Assembly: GCF_029962835.1 (NCBI RefSeq)
Contig: NC_080583.1
Span: forward strand, 66,697,158-66,761,157
Length of the DNA: 64,000 nt
DNA from: Magnolia sinica
Taxonomy: Eukaryota; Streptophyta; Magnoliopsida; Magnoliales; Magnoliaceae
Direction: 5' to 3'
Of this stretch, positions 34,612 to 47,900 are shown one piece after another (position 1 is the first letter of the stretch; the number at the start of each line of letters is the position of its first letter). The position numbers were made by a program, and so were the translations under genes. The notes beneath the pieces are model-generated. The model was not told where the DNA came from. It did not search any database and worked only from the letters and a program-made list of their open reading frames with translations.

Positions 34612-37600
34612 TACAGGACCGTATCCCAGCAAAATACATACGGTTCCAAAGTATAAAATGTCTTGGCCCTAAAGTCTCATCGCTAGCCCTAAGGCAACTT
34701 ATAATGGCCCGTCCAAGAGCTGAAAATATGAGAGCTCCTTCTTCGACACATCAGACTCTGCAGTACCTTCATCTACAAAAGTGTCTGGTTGATGTCTTAA
34801 AACACCATCCCAGAGTGGGAGTGAGTGATCAACTTGGTGGGTTCCATTAGCAATAAGTTACACATGTTATCAATTCCATAGGCGTAATTAATGAAAAACA
34901 TCCAACACACAGTTCCTAGCTACTCTTATTAATGCATATGCATGTTATTATGATATGATACATGCCCTCGCCATCCAACACTCCCTCGAGTGACACCATC
35001 TTACGTTCGCAATACCAAACACTCCCTTAATGCAACCTCGACTGCTGAGTCGCTAACCTAACGCAATGCGTGAATATTCATGTTAACCAAGTATTTAATT
35101 AAATCCATTCATTCAGTAAGATTAGGGAAGCTGAAACACCTCCATTTGATCAATGGCCTTATCCAGATCACTTGGCCTAGGGCGGTCATAGTGGCTTTGA
35201 GCCTGCGATCCATGATCCAAATTTAAGTATTATCCATTTGTCTCACGAATCAATAATTTTAAAGGTAATGCATGATACCCAAACGTATGAAGATTAGCTC
35301 GGTATGGTTCGTCACCCAAATACCGAGTATGATCACTCAGTTTCGAGGTTTGAGCATGTTACATAACTAAATCACCACAAGGAACCATCAGCCGAATAAT
35401 TCCATTCATGCCCGGGTAATTCGAATGGTAATCTGGCATGGAACCATCAGCCAAATAATTTGATAGGGGCCATTCAAATAAGGACCTATCACCTCCTATG
35501 CTCGTTGATCACTGCGGGAGGCTCGTCACCCTAGCATAGGCCGATAGCACGAACACAATGTCTCATGCTATTATGCACGACACCCGAGTCTTAGTTGCTC
35601 ACTGGTCACTACAGGGAGGCTCGTCTCCCCAATGCAAGCTGACATCTCAGACACTGTGTCCTATACCACCATGCTAAGCTCATGAGTCTTAGTGGGATCG
35701 TATTACTAACGATTATCGGTAGGCCTTTTTAGGGTATGAGGGTGTTCCAGATTTAAGCAGGCGTGACCATATATGATGAACACACATGGTTGGCCAATTG
35801 GTGGACTAATTCGGCTGACTCGGGTGAAGTACAATGCAACCGGCACTAGGTGCAAGCATCCAGCATAGTCCAACTACTGTCAGTTATCCGTCTTCAGCCT
35901 GAATCAGTCAGATTAGCCCAAGGCTACCAATCTAGTAGGGCTACCCTTGCAAATCTTTCTAATTTTGCTGGTCAGCCCAATTTGTAAGACCCATATCCTA
36001 TCCCGTACTGTTCCATAGGCTTCGTCGGTCATCCCGGTTGAATTTCGGTGACCCGCGGTCGGTTATCGGTGTTTGCGTACGACCTTGAGATATGTCCCGT
36101 ATATCTGAGTCGGCTCGACCCGAGACTTATACTAGTGTGACCGCGCCGTCGCCGCAGTTCCGATGCCGTGTCTTACACGCCGATGCGGTACCTTGGCCAG
36201 GAGATGTGGGCCCGCATTCAGTTCGAAGAAAATGCCGTACGTTATAAATCCTGAGAGAATCCATCACATCAATCACCTCATTTGTCAAAAGTACACCCAT
36301 TACTCTCTCCATTCCCAAGTACAAAAGGCAATCCCAAAAGTCAACTTTCCCATCACCTCACCATCCTCTCTCCCATCACTTCTCTTACACCTCTCTCTCT
36401 CTCATCTCTCTCTCTCATTTTTCAAGCTCCTCTCTCCAAGCAACCCACGTCCATGGCTTCTAAGAGGAGAAGCTAGTGTGGTCTACCTTCCTTACTCCCG
36501 TCTTCACCGTCCATGATCCAATCTCGACCGTTGAAGTTCGTCCATTGATGCTCTAGGATACTTTGGTGAAAGGAGGAGAAGATCATAAGTGGGTGCTTCT
36601 TTCTCTCTCTCTCTCTCTCTCTCCCTTTCTTTCATTTTTTTTATGTGATGATTTGGCCGTGTGGCCCACCCAAATGGACCCCACTATGAAGTATACATCT
36701 TATCTATGTTGTCCATCAAGTGGGCCCACCTGACATCCCATAACCCACAGCCGGGCGTGGGAAAAACACAAATATCTGATTGACCCAATTAGGTGGGCCA
36801 CATCGCAAGTGGGCTACATCCATGTGGGACCCACCTTGAAAATGTGTGTAACCACATTGGACACGGCCACGTTGTGGAGCATGGGTAGATAGTGGGGTGT
36901 ACTACCGACAACAACACAAAAAAATGGTTTTTGGGTGGGCCACTCATACAGGCCCCACCCTGATGTATCAATCCAATCCACACCGTCTGTTCCATTCTCC
37001 AGATCATTTTAGGCGTTCAGCTGAAAACTGAGGCCAATCCGATTTTCTAGTGGGCCATAGCATAACAAACAGTGTGTCTACCATTTAAATCAACCCCGAT
37101 GTTTCGATACGCCAAAATATATTGAATATTGGGCTTGTTTGGCTTGTCTTAAGCCGTAGGGGTCATTAAGCGGGGTCGATCCTCACGATGCAGGCCCTAT
37201 CACGAAAAAACCCCAAGAAAATATCTTTTCAAAAAAAAAGAGGGAGAGCAGCAGCGCAGCGCTGCTGCTGACCATCAGAGGACGGCAGCGTCCTGCACCG
37301 ACAATGAACGGGCCAGGGATGTGGACCCCAGCCGTGGGCCCCACCATGATGTGTGTAGTACATCAACGTCGTGCATTTGGTGGCCCCCCTTTCTAGCTGT
37401 GGGCCACCCCAAAATCATCCGTATACAACAATCAGGTGGCCCTCCACGGGGGACCCACCTGTGAAGAGAATTGGAGTGGTTGGTGTACCGCACACCAGCC
37501 CTATAACTGCTGCTTTGACACAGTAAGCTTCATGGGTCCCACTAGTAGTTGACGTCACCAAGTTCTGTGGGGCCCACCTTGATTTTTGCTTCAGGCCGTC

Positions 37601-38229
37601 CATCTGCTGGTGCGGCGCGCACCATGATATATGGGTTTTAACCCACCCAACATGTGGAATACACGTTGATGTATATATATTATATTATATTATATTATAT
37701 ATAGTATATATTATATTATATATATATATATATATTGTATTATATTATATAATGTATACATGATGGTGGGCCTACGTAGGACCCACCTCTGCCTTTTTAA
37801 GTGCAACAAGCTGCATGAACAGCAGCTATATTGCTGCTACTCTTGACGGCAGCAAGCCGCAGGCCCCACATTGATGTATGTATTTCTACACGGTCCACTG
37901 TTTGGATGGTGGGGCCCACCATGCTGCACACACTGTATTCATACCATCCAACCACATGTGAGATCATTTTATGGCATGGGAAAATGAGTAAGCTAGATCC
38001 AAAGTTCAAGTGGACCACACCATTTAAACAGTGGACAATGTCATCCACTATTCAAAATTTCTAAGGACCACAGTAGTTTCCAATCAAATTGATATTTATT
38101 TTCACTTCATCTATCCCTATGTTAATTTATGAATAGGTTGGATCTCAAAATACATCATGGTGGGCCACACCATGCAATTCCGCCATGGTATGGTTCAGAT
38201 GATCTTTCAACTTGATATATTTGAGGGTC

Positions 38230-39990
38230 ATGTGCAGGGCCCACTTATTATGTAGTTGTGGTCCATTTGATAAGACCCATTGTGATATATTTTCAGCCAT
38301 TTGAGGCCTACTTGTAATTTATATTTTAGGCCCACCTGTAATGTATATTTGAGGCCCACATGATGGGGCCAACCTGCTTGAATTTGAGGCCCATGGGAAA
38401 GGCCCATTATGATATGTATTAGGCCTATGGGCAAAGTCCATTGCGATATGTATTAGGTCCATAGGCAAGGCCCAATGTGCTATGTTTAAGGCTCATGACG
38501 TGTGACCCATTTGATATATTCGAGACCTAGATATGAGGCCCATTTAATGCATTCGAGGCCTATGCATAGGGCCCACATGTTATGTATTTGAGGCCCGCGA
38601 GTAGGGCCCACCTGTTGTGTATATGAGGACCATTAGTGCGGTCCATATGGTGTGGCCCCATTTGATGTATATTAGGCCATTAGTGCAGCCCATCCATGAG
38701 GCCAATCATGATGTATATTTGAGACCCATGTGTAGGGCCCACCTATTGTGTATTTGAAGCCCATGGGTTATGGCCCATTGTGATGTATTCGAGGCCCATG
38801 GACAAGGCCTGATGTGATGAACCTATGGTCCATGTGTTGAGGCCATTAGCACGACCCACTTGGTAAGGCCCAATGAGTTGTATTTTTTGGCCCATGTATT
38901 GTGGCCCAACTGACATATAGGTGACACCATGTATTGCAACCCATTGTGATGTACATGAGGTCCATCAGTACGATCCATTGATGCAGACCACTTGATGTAT
39001 TTAAGACCTATGTGCAGGGCCCATCTCCTATTTAGCGAGGTCCATTGTAATGTAATTCCAGCCCATATGCCATGGCCATTATGATGTGTTTCCAACCCAT
39101 ATGACGTGGCCCATTGTGAGGTATTTCCAACCCATATGATGTGTTTTGATGTGATGTATGTGTAGCCCATGTGATGTGGCCCTTGGGTGAGGCCCATTGT
39201 GATGGATATTAGCCCTTTGTGTGGGGCCATGGGGCCCACTATAGTTTGACTCTATATAGGCCACTGCTTGGGAGCAATGTTGGTTAAAGGTCCATGTTGA
39301 TGAGCAATGCTGGTTGGATGTCCACATTGTAACCTTCCCTTAAGCTTGGTTAGGCCCATTCTCATCATTCTCTAGTAGGTTAACCCAAACGAATGGGCCC
39401 CCATTGATATTTCTTGGACCATCATCGGTCGTCCATCCATGGACCCTGCCTTGTGTTGAGGCCGATTACTGATTCTGATTTACCTTGGCTGATTGCCAAT
39501 TATCGATCGAGGCCGATTACCGATTTTGAGTTGTCGTGGCCGATTGTCGATTAGCGATTGAGGCTGATTATTGTGACCGATTGCCGATCCTAATTAACGT
39601 GGCCGATTGCTAATTCTGATTATCGAGGTCGATTATCGATCGAGACCGATTATCATGGCCAATTACTGATTCCGAATGTCGTGGCTGATTACTGATTCCG
39701 AATATCGTGGCCGATAGCCGATTCTGAATGACGAGGCCTAATGTGATGTATATGCAGCCCGTATTCAAGGCCCGTTGTGATGTGTATTCAGCCCGTGTTT
39801 AAGGCCTAATTGATGAATCCAAGATCTATGTGATAAGGCTCATTGTGATGCATTTGAGGGCCTGGAGATGGAGCCCGTTGTGTTTTATATTAGGCCCATG
39901 TGAGAGGCCCATTGTGATGTATATTAAACTCTTGAGTGAGGCCCATGGTGTTGTATATTTGGCCCTTGTGTGAGGCCATTGGTCCACTAT
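38230..39990 (+). repeat. Degenerate GGCCCA minisatellite inside the large LTR
   Basis: Tens of units of roughly 25-40 bp repeat the wording TTTGAGGCCCATGTG, then TAGGGCCCACCTG, TTGTGTA. Units are strongly diverged. A shorter, inverted version lies at about 46240-46560 in the second family copy and another at 63360-64000 in the third, so the array is an ancestral part of the family and varies in length. Confidence 0.8.
39455..39740 (+). repeat. GGCCGATT minisatellite inside the large LTR
   Basis: About ten units of roughly 25 bp with the core GGCCGATTNCCGATTCTGA and CGATTATCGA variants. A lone trace recurs at about 40046-40090. I did not see it in the other two family copies, so it may be a local expansion. 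Confidence 0.75.
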
Positions 39991-41859
39991 ATGTTAAGCT
40001 CTATGTGGGTTATTCGTTGGGGGTAATGTTGGTTAAATGTCCACATTATCGAGGTCGATTATCGATGCCAGTCATTGATACTGATTATGAGTACATGATA
40101 GCATAGTATTATGATACATGCCCATACGCATCATCTGCATGTTTGTTATGAGATGTGGTTGACCATTGCATATGTCATTAGGCAGGTTGTTATGAGACTC
40201 CCTGATAGGCGGAGATTGTCTCACATGAGCGCACGGTATACGCAGGATTGATGCATGTCTGGATTGTATGACTCATGTATCTTGCATTATGACTACTGTA
40301 CGCCCTAGCGACATTAAGGCTGTAGCCTCCACAGGCATATCGTGAATGGCCAAATGAGACACCAAAAATTTATTCTAGCATTGGGCTGCCATAGATGGCC
40401 CTAAGTGAAAATTTCTAAACCCTCTTGGTACCAGAGGACGCCCCAACGTCGAGACTGAGTGGATACATGAGCACCTGAGTGCCGAATACCAGGAGGCTGT
40501 CTCCCACTATGCCGTAGTCGGTTGGGAGGGGGTGTAGCCTTACCCGCCCAAGAAGGGGGCATTGCTAGGCTGAGTTTGACCAGCTCGTGAATGGGTCTAC
40601 TATCGACGTGCCGGATAGGTATTGGCAGACTATTGGCTAGGCGGATAGTGAGGTTTCTTACTCTCACTTGGACTGTGCAGCTGGGAGAGCGGCAGTGCCA
40701 TTTGGAGTGTACTAAACCCTGATGATGATACCAGAGAGGAACTGTACTGATATGTGGACTTATTGATCAGGAGTTGCATACTCATTCATTCATTCATTCA
40801 CTATCCACTCGGGCTGGTGGTGCGTTACTATTTGTTACGTGTATCTTCGCAATGGCCAGGATTTCGGTTGGGGCCGCCACTAACCTGAGATCATGAGTTT
40901 ACCACATTAAATCTGACTATCTAAATTAGGTATGAGACTAGATTGGATAGAAGTCCAATGTGATGGACCCCATAGCCTACGATACTACGTATTACCATCC
41001 CGACTTCATACTCCAACATGGTCATTCCATTCGCACCGCATGTTGCATTGCATCCGCGGCATATGGCAATTTGGATTATTGTGTTTCTGCATTTATATGG
41101 TCTAGGTACGGCTAACACTATTTGTGTTACTCATTAGGAATGTGTATTACCTTGCATCCTCTGCATCTGATATTTGGTCCTCTATGACTCCTCATCTGCA
41201 TAGTTGATTTGCATCGCGTATTCTAATATTGTATGACTCGGTATTTTCGCTTACTCTGTTATCGTATGATTTATGATCTTGTCAGTATTTCTGTTTACTC
41301 TGGTAATTCCTGATCTTGTCAGTATTTCTGTTTACTCTGATAATTCATGATCTTGTCAGTATTTTTGCTTATACCGACATTATACGATTTATGGATTACT
41401 AGTATTTTTTATATTGTATGACTATGACATTATATTGAATACTTAACACTTACCTTGTGGACACACTTACACCACCCTCTAAGCTTTCTATAAGCTTATG
41501 CACGATAGATGCGTGCAGGTGATGTTAGGTTGCAGCAGTGTGGAGCTTGGAGCGTATAGTGGACTTCTGGAGCTTGATTTTTGATTTATGTATTTCCTTT
41601 TCAGCATTGTACTCAAATGATCATATTAGTGGATATGTGATGATGGTGTTGCCTTTGTGAATTGGGTAATCTTGTGGTTATGCTTATTATGAGTTAAATG
41701 TATATTGAAAAAAAAATCTTCCTTGTAAGATCCCAGAATCGGAATCTGGCATATAGATGCTATGAGCCGAGACTAGGGTACTACGGAGGTTGTCGGCACC
41801 GGATTCAATGATCAGGATTCTTGTGAGTCCGATTTTCAGGTTTGGGACGTGACACAATT

Positions 41860-42705
41860 ACCGTTAGACTAAACTTTTATAACATGCTACGAACAATTCT
41901 ACTCAAGAATAAGCAACCAAATTCATCAATACCTCAGGATATCCTAACTAATATGGGCAAACAAAAGGCATGCAAAAATATAAGATTTAATTACTTAATA
42001 TCATAAGAGATCATGAATTACTTCTAATTGCAAGGAAGATCTAAGCAAGCATGTAAATGAGTTTCAAGTTGCTTAATATTTTAAGAGAATCATGTACTAT
42101 TTTTAATTACAAAAAATTCAAACATGCATGTAAATAATTTCGTAATTAATTGTCCCAATTTAAATGCATAAGAGACATGCAACACATTTCCCCCAAATTA
42201 CCTCAGATTTGGGGATGAATTATACTTAGTTTCTCATAACACAAAGGAAATCAAAATAAAAGGCAACATTATAATGTCTTGGAGTTAAACACTTCTCACT
42301 CTAAACAATTTTAATCAGGTTAAGATGAAATATCTAGTAATGGATCCTTTGAAAATCAACATGCAAAGCAAAATTCTCACACACAATCATTAATTTCAAC
42401 CTAGGTTCGATAAATGGTCACATAAGGATAATGGTCCACACTTAGGTGTGTTTCGACGGCTTGCGGAGTTGCTTCCAAGGTACCGGTCCCGCGAATTTAT
42501 GTGTAGGAGCCCTATGCCAATAGGATTTGCATGTTAGGATACACGCAAGTGACCTAATGCACAAAAAACTAAAAGAGGGTTGGAAGGATACCTTCCGATC
42601 CCTGGCGAGCTACTCCCATGGCGGTGGGGTTGTAAGCTCCGATGCGGGATTGAGGTAGGGAAGGGAGATTCCCTAATTTTTAGCCTCTTGGAGATCTTCC
42701 TCACA

Positions 42706-42753
<48 letters not shown>

Positions 42754-43859
42754 CACTTGTAGAAAAATTTGTATGGAAGTATGGGAGAGAGATTTTAGAG
42801 TTTTTATAGTCTGGAAATTAGTCCAAATGGCCCTAGGTGGTCTAATTCCAGCATATATATCCCTAGTGGGTAGGTTTCTGGCCCTTAGGGCCATCCCAGT
42901 GGCCCCCTGGCCCATTTGTGTCATGGAGCAGGTGCCCCATGGTCAGATGAAGGGTTATTCTAAGTTTGTTGGTAAATGGATGAGTTGATTAGCCGTGGGG
43001 GCTTGATTTGCGATCAACGGTCACCGATGTTCGATCAGGGGTCTAATTATACAAATATGATCAAGCAAGGAAATATCCCTAACTCATGGCTTGAGTTTGA
43101 TTGCAATTCAACCGTTGGAAAGTTGCAACTTCTCCGTTTTAGTGGTGGAGCCAACTCACTTAAGTTTTAGGTTTCGAGTCCCGAAGAGTCACGCCTTTCA
43201 AGCTCTACCTTCACGGTCCAAGTTGTGCGGTTCAAGGCATTGTTTGGGCCCACCATTTGCAATGGGCGTCAATCTCAGTGAGACGAACATTATTCTATAA
43301 TTTCGGAACTAGTAGCCCACTAACGAGCGGTCTAGAGATTGTTTAGATAATCGGGACATTTTTCAAATGAATTGGGTAGGGAGATTTCTTAGGCACATTT
43401 GTTAGGGTCTTAATTAACTAATTTCATAGTGTGGCCTATTCAAAATTAGCAAAAACGGTTATTTGGTCATGATCACTCTAGATCATTGGTTCTTAGGCTA
43501 AATGAGTGACCGAGTTGATTTGGTCCATTAGTTAAGATCCGGGACATAGCTGGCTCGGTTTGGGTAGATCTTTAGTTTAGTTATGGTTGTCTTGATTAGT
43601 CAATGATCGGTCAGTTAGATTTGGTCCCTATATAAACAATTCACGAGGTTAGACTTGAAGTTTAAGTGATCAGGCAGATTAGTTAGTTTCATACGATTGG
43701 TTAATTGAATTTGTGCGGTTCTTTACTGGTATCACATATGTATAGGCTCACCTTTAGCGTCAAGGGTCAATAAGTGATGACATGGGCTAATTATATATAT
43801 CTTTTTAAAAAATTAAGAATTTTTTATAATCCAAAATAGTAAAAATTTAGGGTGTTACA
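41860..43859 (-). mobile_element. Second part of the split Tekay/Del-like LTR
   Basis: Continuation of the element that starts at 34372, after the large nested LTR. It contains a (CT)n tract at 42709-42751. The frame at 43091-43300 and others here show no domain. Its end at 43859 returns directly to the RT frame of the outer element. Confidence 0.7.
42709..42751. repeat. (CT)n microsatellite
   Basis: About 21 CT units within the LTR sequence. Confidence 0.95.
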
Positions 43860-44479
43860 TAAAGCTTGCCCAAAAGATAGGTTTTCATTACCGGGAATTA
43901 ACCAGCCGATAAATGCCACTGCTGAGTACGCACTCCTCAGTTTCATGGATGCGTACTCAGGGTACAACCAGATCAGCATGCATGAGCATGACAAGCAAAA
44001 GATTGGCTTCATAATAGATAGAGGATTGTACTTCTACCCAGTTATGCCATTTAGGTTAAAGAACATCAAGGCAACGTATTAGAGGTTGGTGAATAGAATG
44101 TTTGCCAAGCATATCGAAAAAACTATGGAAGTCTACGTCAGCGACATGCTCATCAAGAGCGCCGAGGCCGAGGACCACGTGGCCGACCTGAGAGAGAGAT
44201 GTTCGATATCCAGAGGAGATACCAGATGAAACTTGACCCAAGAAAATGTGACTTTGGTATCAGCTTAGGCAAGTTTTTAGGTTTCATGATCTACCAGAGA
44301 TGGATCAAGGCAAACCTCGAAAAAATTTGAGCTCTCACAAAAGTGAGTTCCCCCATATTGATAAAAGAGATTCAACGACTCACGAGCAGAGTGGCAACAC
44401 TGAACATCTTCATCTCTAAGGCTACAAATAAATGCTTATCCTTCTTTAAACAACTAAGAGGGAGTTAGATGTCGACCTA

Positions 44480-44945
44480 AACAAAGGAATGCGAGCAGGC
44501 GTTCCGACAGCTCTATGCTTACCTAAGGTCTCCACCCCTACTCTCAAAACCTATACAAGGAGAAGAGCCACTACTATAGATAGATGTCTCACCAACAATA
44601 ATTAGCTTGACCTTAATCAAGGAGGGCAAGAGTGCCCAATAACCTGTTTATTACATAAGCAGAGCAATAGTCAATGCTGAGACGTGCTACCCTGAGATAG
44701 AGAAGTTGGCCCTGGCCCTAGTCACGACATCCCGATGAATCAGGCCCTACTTCCAGGCTCATACCATCGTCATCCCCTCCATCAAGTATTGCAAAAACCC
44801 AAAGCTTCAGGTTAACTCGCCGAGTGGGCGATCAAGCTTAGTGAGTTTGATATTAGGTATCGACCTCGGACATCCATTAAAGGGCGGGTTATCACTGACT
44901 TCATCGCAAAATTCATATACCCCAAGGATCACCAAATAGAAAATG
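44480..44945 (+). pseudogene. RNase H remnant of the outer element
   Basis: Translation gives AFRQLYAYLRSPPLLSKP, a DVSPTIISLTLIKEGKSAQ block (relatives begin YLAVS...ALVRE), PVYYISRAIVNAETCYPEIEKLALAL and, in another frame, the EYDIEYRPRTAIKGQ-like segment. This is the RNase H domain of plant gypsy elements with stops and a frameshift. It ends about KDHQIEND, where the sequence is joined by deletion to the integrase and then split by the solo LTR at 44954. Confidence 0.75.
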
Positions 44946-44953
44946 ACTGACTT

Positions 44954-47900
44954 TGTCACGCTTCAAACTCAGAAAATGGGCTCACAAAATTCCCGATCGC
45001 CGAATCAGGCGCCGACAGCCTCCGTAGTGCCCCATTCTCGGATCCCGGAACTCACATGCCAGATTCCGATCCTGGGATCCTACAAGGAGGATTTTCGGTA
45101 TGCTTTTTTTTTGTAATGGAGCATAACCACAAGCATAACCATGTCACAAAACAACATCACTACATATCCACTATATTAAAACTTTAAGTACAATGCGAGA
45201 AAGGAAATATGGAGTGATCAAAAACTCCAAAATGATCTGATGTGTGCTCCTGCCTCAGTGCTGCTGCAATCCAAGGCCACCTGCACGCAACGATTGTGCA
45301 TAAGCTTACAAAAGCTTAGAGGGTGGTGTAAGTATGTGCGCAAAGCAAGCACTAAGTGTACAATATTAGAGTAATGCAGAAATATGCGGGTAAATCCATT
45401 AATGTTATCAGCTGTACCGAAGCTATGTGATGCAAGGCATGAATGTTATCGGCCATACCAAGGCCATGCGATGCGAGGCCTATGTAGCCAATGTCATATA
45501 TGAGATGCAAAGCAAACATGTCAGTACTCATCAAGTGCACATATCAGTATAGTTCCTCTCTGTGATATCACCAAGGTCTAGTACACTCCACATTGACTGC
45601 CGCCTCCCTAACCGTACAACCCAGCGAGCGGAATAGACCTCACTATCTGCCTGACCAGTAGTCTGCCAATACCTACCCGGCTCATCAATAGCGGACTCAT
45701 TTACGAGCTGGTCAAACTCAACCTAGCTTATAGCCCCCTCACTCGGGCGGATAAGGCCACACCCCCTTGCAATCGACCACGACACAGTGGGAGACGCGGC
45801 CTACTAGTATTCAGCACTCGGGCGCTCGTGTATCCACTCAGTCTAGACGTTGGAGCAACTCCTGGTACTAAAAAGGTTATGAGATTTTCACCCAAGGACA
45901 TCCTAAGTGCCCACAGTGCTAGAACCAAGTATTTCTAGTATCCGATACGACCATCCACAATATACCTGTGGAGGCACGACCCTGATGTCGCTAGGGCATA
46001 CAATGATCAAGTCACACATATGCAGGATGCATGAGTCACACCGTCAAATCAAGAAGCAATCCTGCGCGTACCGCGCGCTCATGTAGGAGCACTTCGTCTC
46101 ATAAGGAGTCCCATAAATGTCTTAGCCCAACGGCTTATGCTATGATCAAACATTCCTCATATCAAGCATACATATGATGCATATGGGCATGAATTATGGA
46201 GCTATACTAAGCATGTTATAAAGTGATGAACTGTCCTTAAAATAAACATGGGCCTAGATGGCCTACACACAACAAGTACGGGCCTATCAATGGGCCCTAG
46301 GGAGAGTTATAATGCAGACATTTAACCAACATTATTCTTACAATGTGGATGTCAAACAAACATTGCTCTTAAGGCATGGCCCGCCATAAATATCATTACA
46401 CAAACCATGGTGGAGTCACACATACAATGAACCTTATGTACATCCCATTGGGCCTCAAATATATCAAGGTGGGCCTCAACAACGGGCCTCGTATAACCCA
46501 TCGAGCCTAATCAAATGGGCCGAATGGATGAGCCGAGTGGAATGGGCCAATTTAAATGGGCCAAGTCCAACTCATCTATTATAGAAATTAATGTAGAGTA
46601 TTATAAAAACGAATCATATCAAAAGATCAACTGGACCGCACTCCAAATAACAGTGGTGAGAATGATTTCCGCCGTTAAAATCCTACAGGGCCCACCATTA
46701 TGTATTTGTGTGGGATCCGACCTATTCATAAGTTAACATGGAGATAAATGGAGTGAGAGCAAAAACATCAGCTCGATCGGAACTACCTTGGCCCTTAAGA
46801 AGTTTTGAATGGTGAATGTCACTGTCCCCACTATTTTTCAATGGTGGGGATCCACTTGAACCATGGATCTGACTCATTCTTTAGCTCATGCCAAAAAAAT
46901 GAGCTTTTAAAATGGTTGAGCGGTTGGATGCAACACATGCATCATGGTGGGTCCCATAAGGATGGACAGTGTGGAGAGAACACCTACATCATTGGGGTCC
47001 CACGTGGGGCCCACCATAGTGTTTATCTGACATCCAATCTGTTGATAAGGTCACGCTGACCTGGATGAAAGGAAACACAAATTTCATATTGACCCAAAAC
47101 TTCTGTGATACCCAAAGAGGGTTTCAATGGCTGACGTTCAATCACTGTTGTTTCCTATGATGTGAGCCACTTGAGTCATGGCTGGATGGCGTGGATAAAA
47201 CACGTACATGACGGTGGGTCCCACCGGCCAGTACCGTGGACGGTGTTGACAAAACACAGACACCATGGTGGGTTCCACTGTCCACTACCGTGGACGGCAG
47301 GAACAAAACACATACATCATTGGGTGGGTTCCACGTAGGGCCCACCATAATGTTTATTTGTCATCCAAACCGTTGGTAAGGTCACACAGACCAGTATGAA
47401 GAGGAAAAATAAATTTCATGTCAATCCAAAACTTCTGTAACACCCAAAAAAGGTTTCAATGGCAGCCATTCAATACCACTATTTCCTGTGATATGGGCCA
47501 CCTAAGTCCCAGATAGGGCTAATTCTTAGAGGGGGCCCACTTCAAGAAGGGGCCCACCAAATGAACGGTGTGGATGATAAACACACATCATGGTGGGGCC
47601 CACGACTGGGACCGTGGGTCCTGTTGTTTGTTTGCCAAAACGCAGCAGCGTTCTGCTGCTATGTCAGTAGCAGCAGGCGCTGCCTGCTTAATTTTTTTTC
47701 TTTTCTTTTCTTTGAAAACTGGAATTTTTGGGTTTTTTTGTATGTGGGGCCCACATCAGGAGGATCCACTCAGCCCAATGGTTCCTATGGCTCAAAACAA
47801 GCCAAACAAGCCCAATATTCAATATATTTTCGTGTGTGGAAACATCATGTGGATTTTAACAGTGAGAAACACTATTTTTCTATGCTATGGCCCACTAGAA

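Larger units (their letters stand above)
35983..41854 (+). mobile_element. Very large solo LTR (5.9 kb) with internal minisatellites
   Basis: It begins TGTAAGACCCATATCC at 35983, ends GGGACGTGACA at 41854, and is flanked by the perfect duplication CAATT (35978-35982 and 41855-41859). The same sequence runs inverted at 44954-49306 and begins again at 62073, with matching ends, so it is a family with a single LTR-like body. There is no PBS, gag or pol inside. The body comprises a CT-rich start, blocks of TGGGCC-rich MITE-like DNA, a TA-rich tract (about 37665-37757), a long GGCCCA array and a GGCCGATT array, and a conserved 3' end. An alternative is a non-autonomous element of unknown type with TGTNA ends. 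Confidence 0.8.
34372..43859 (-). mobile_element. Solo LTR of the Tekay/Del-like family, itself split by a larger solo LTR
   Basis: On the minus strand it starts TGTAACACCCTAAATTTTT at 43859 and ends near 34372 (GGGGCGTTAC). The RT frame flanks it on both sides and the 5-bp sequence TAAAG is duplicated (34367-34371 and 43860-43864). Removing the nested 35983-41854 element leaves about 3.6 kb. Sequence at about 35290-35710 matches, inverted, the 31980-32225 region of the LTR at 30396, showing one family. No internal genes are present, so this is a solo LTR rather than a full element. Confidence 0.8.
34188..44330 (+). pseudogene. Reverse transcriptase remnant split by a nested LTR
   Basis: The first part (34188-34371) encodes the RT N-terminal region (KLIQVDLIEEVHYLDWLDNVMLVKKASGK, one stop, then RVCINYTNLNK). 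The frame resumes exactly at 43865 with CPKDRFSLPGINQ, SFMDAYSGYNQISM, KIGFIIDRGLYFYPVMPFRLKN and a VYVSDMLIKS segment. The polymerase motif YxDD is altered to YVSD, so the catalytic site is lost. The 9.5-kb nested insertion falls within an Ala codon of the LNKACPKD motif, with TAAAG duplicated. Confidence 0.85.

Noticed and set aside
38823..39327. Frames of 82-138 codons rich in Gly, His, Trp on the minus strand
   Set aside because: Produced by the GGCCCA minisatellite; not a gene.
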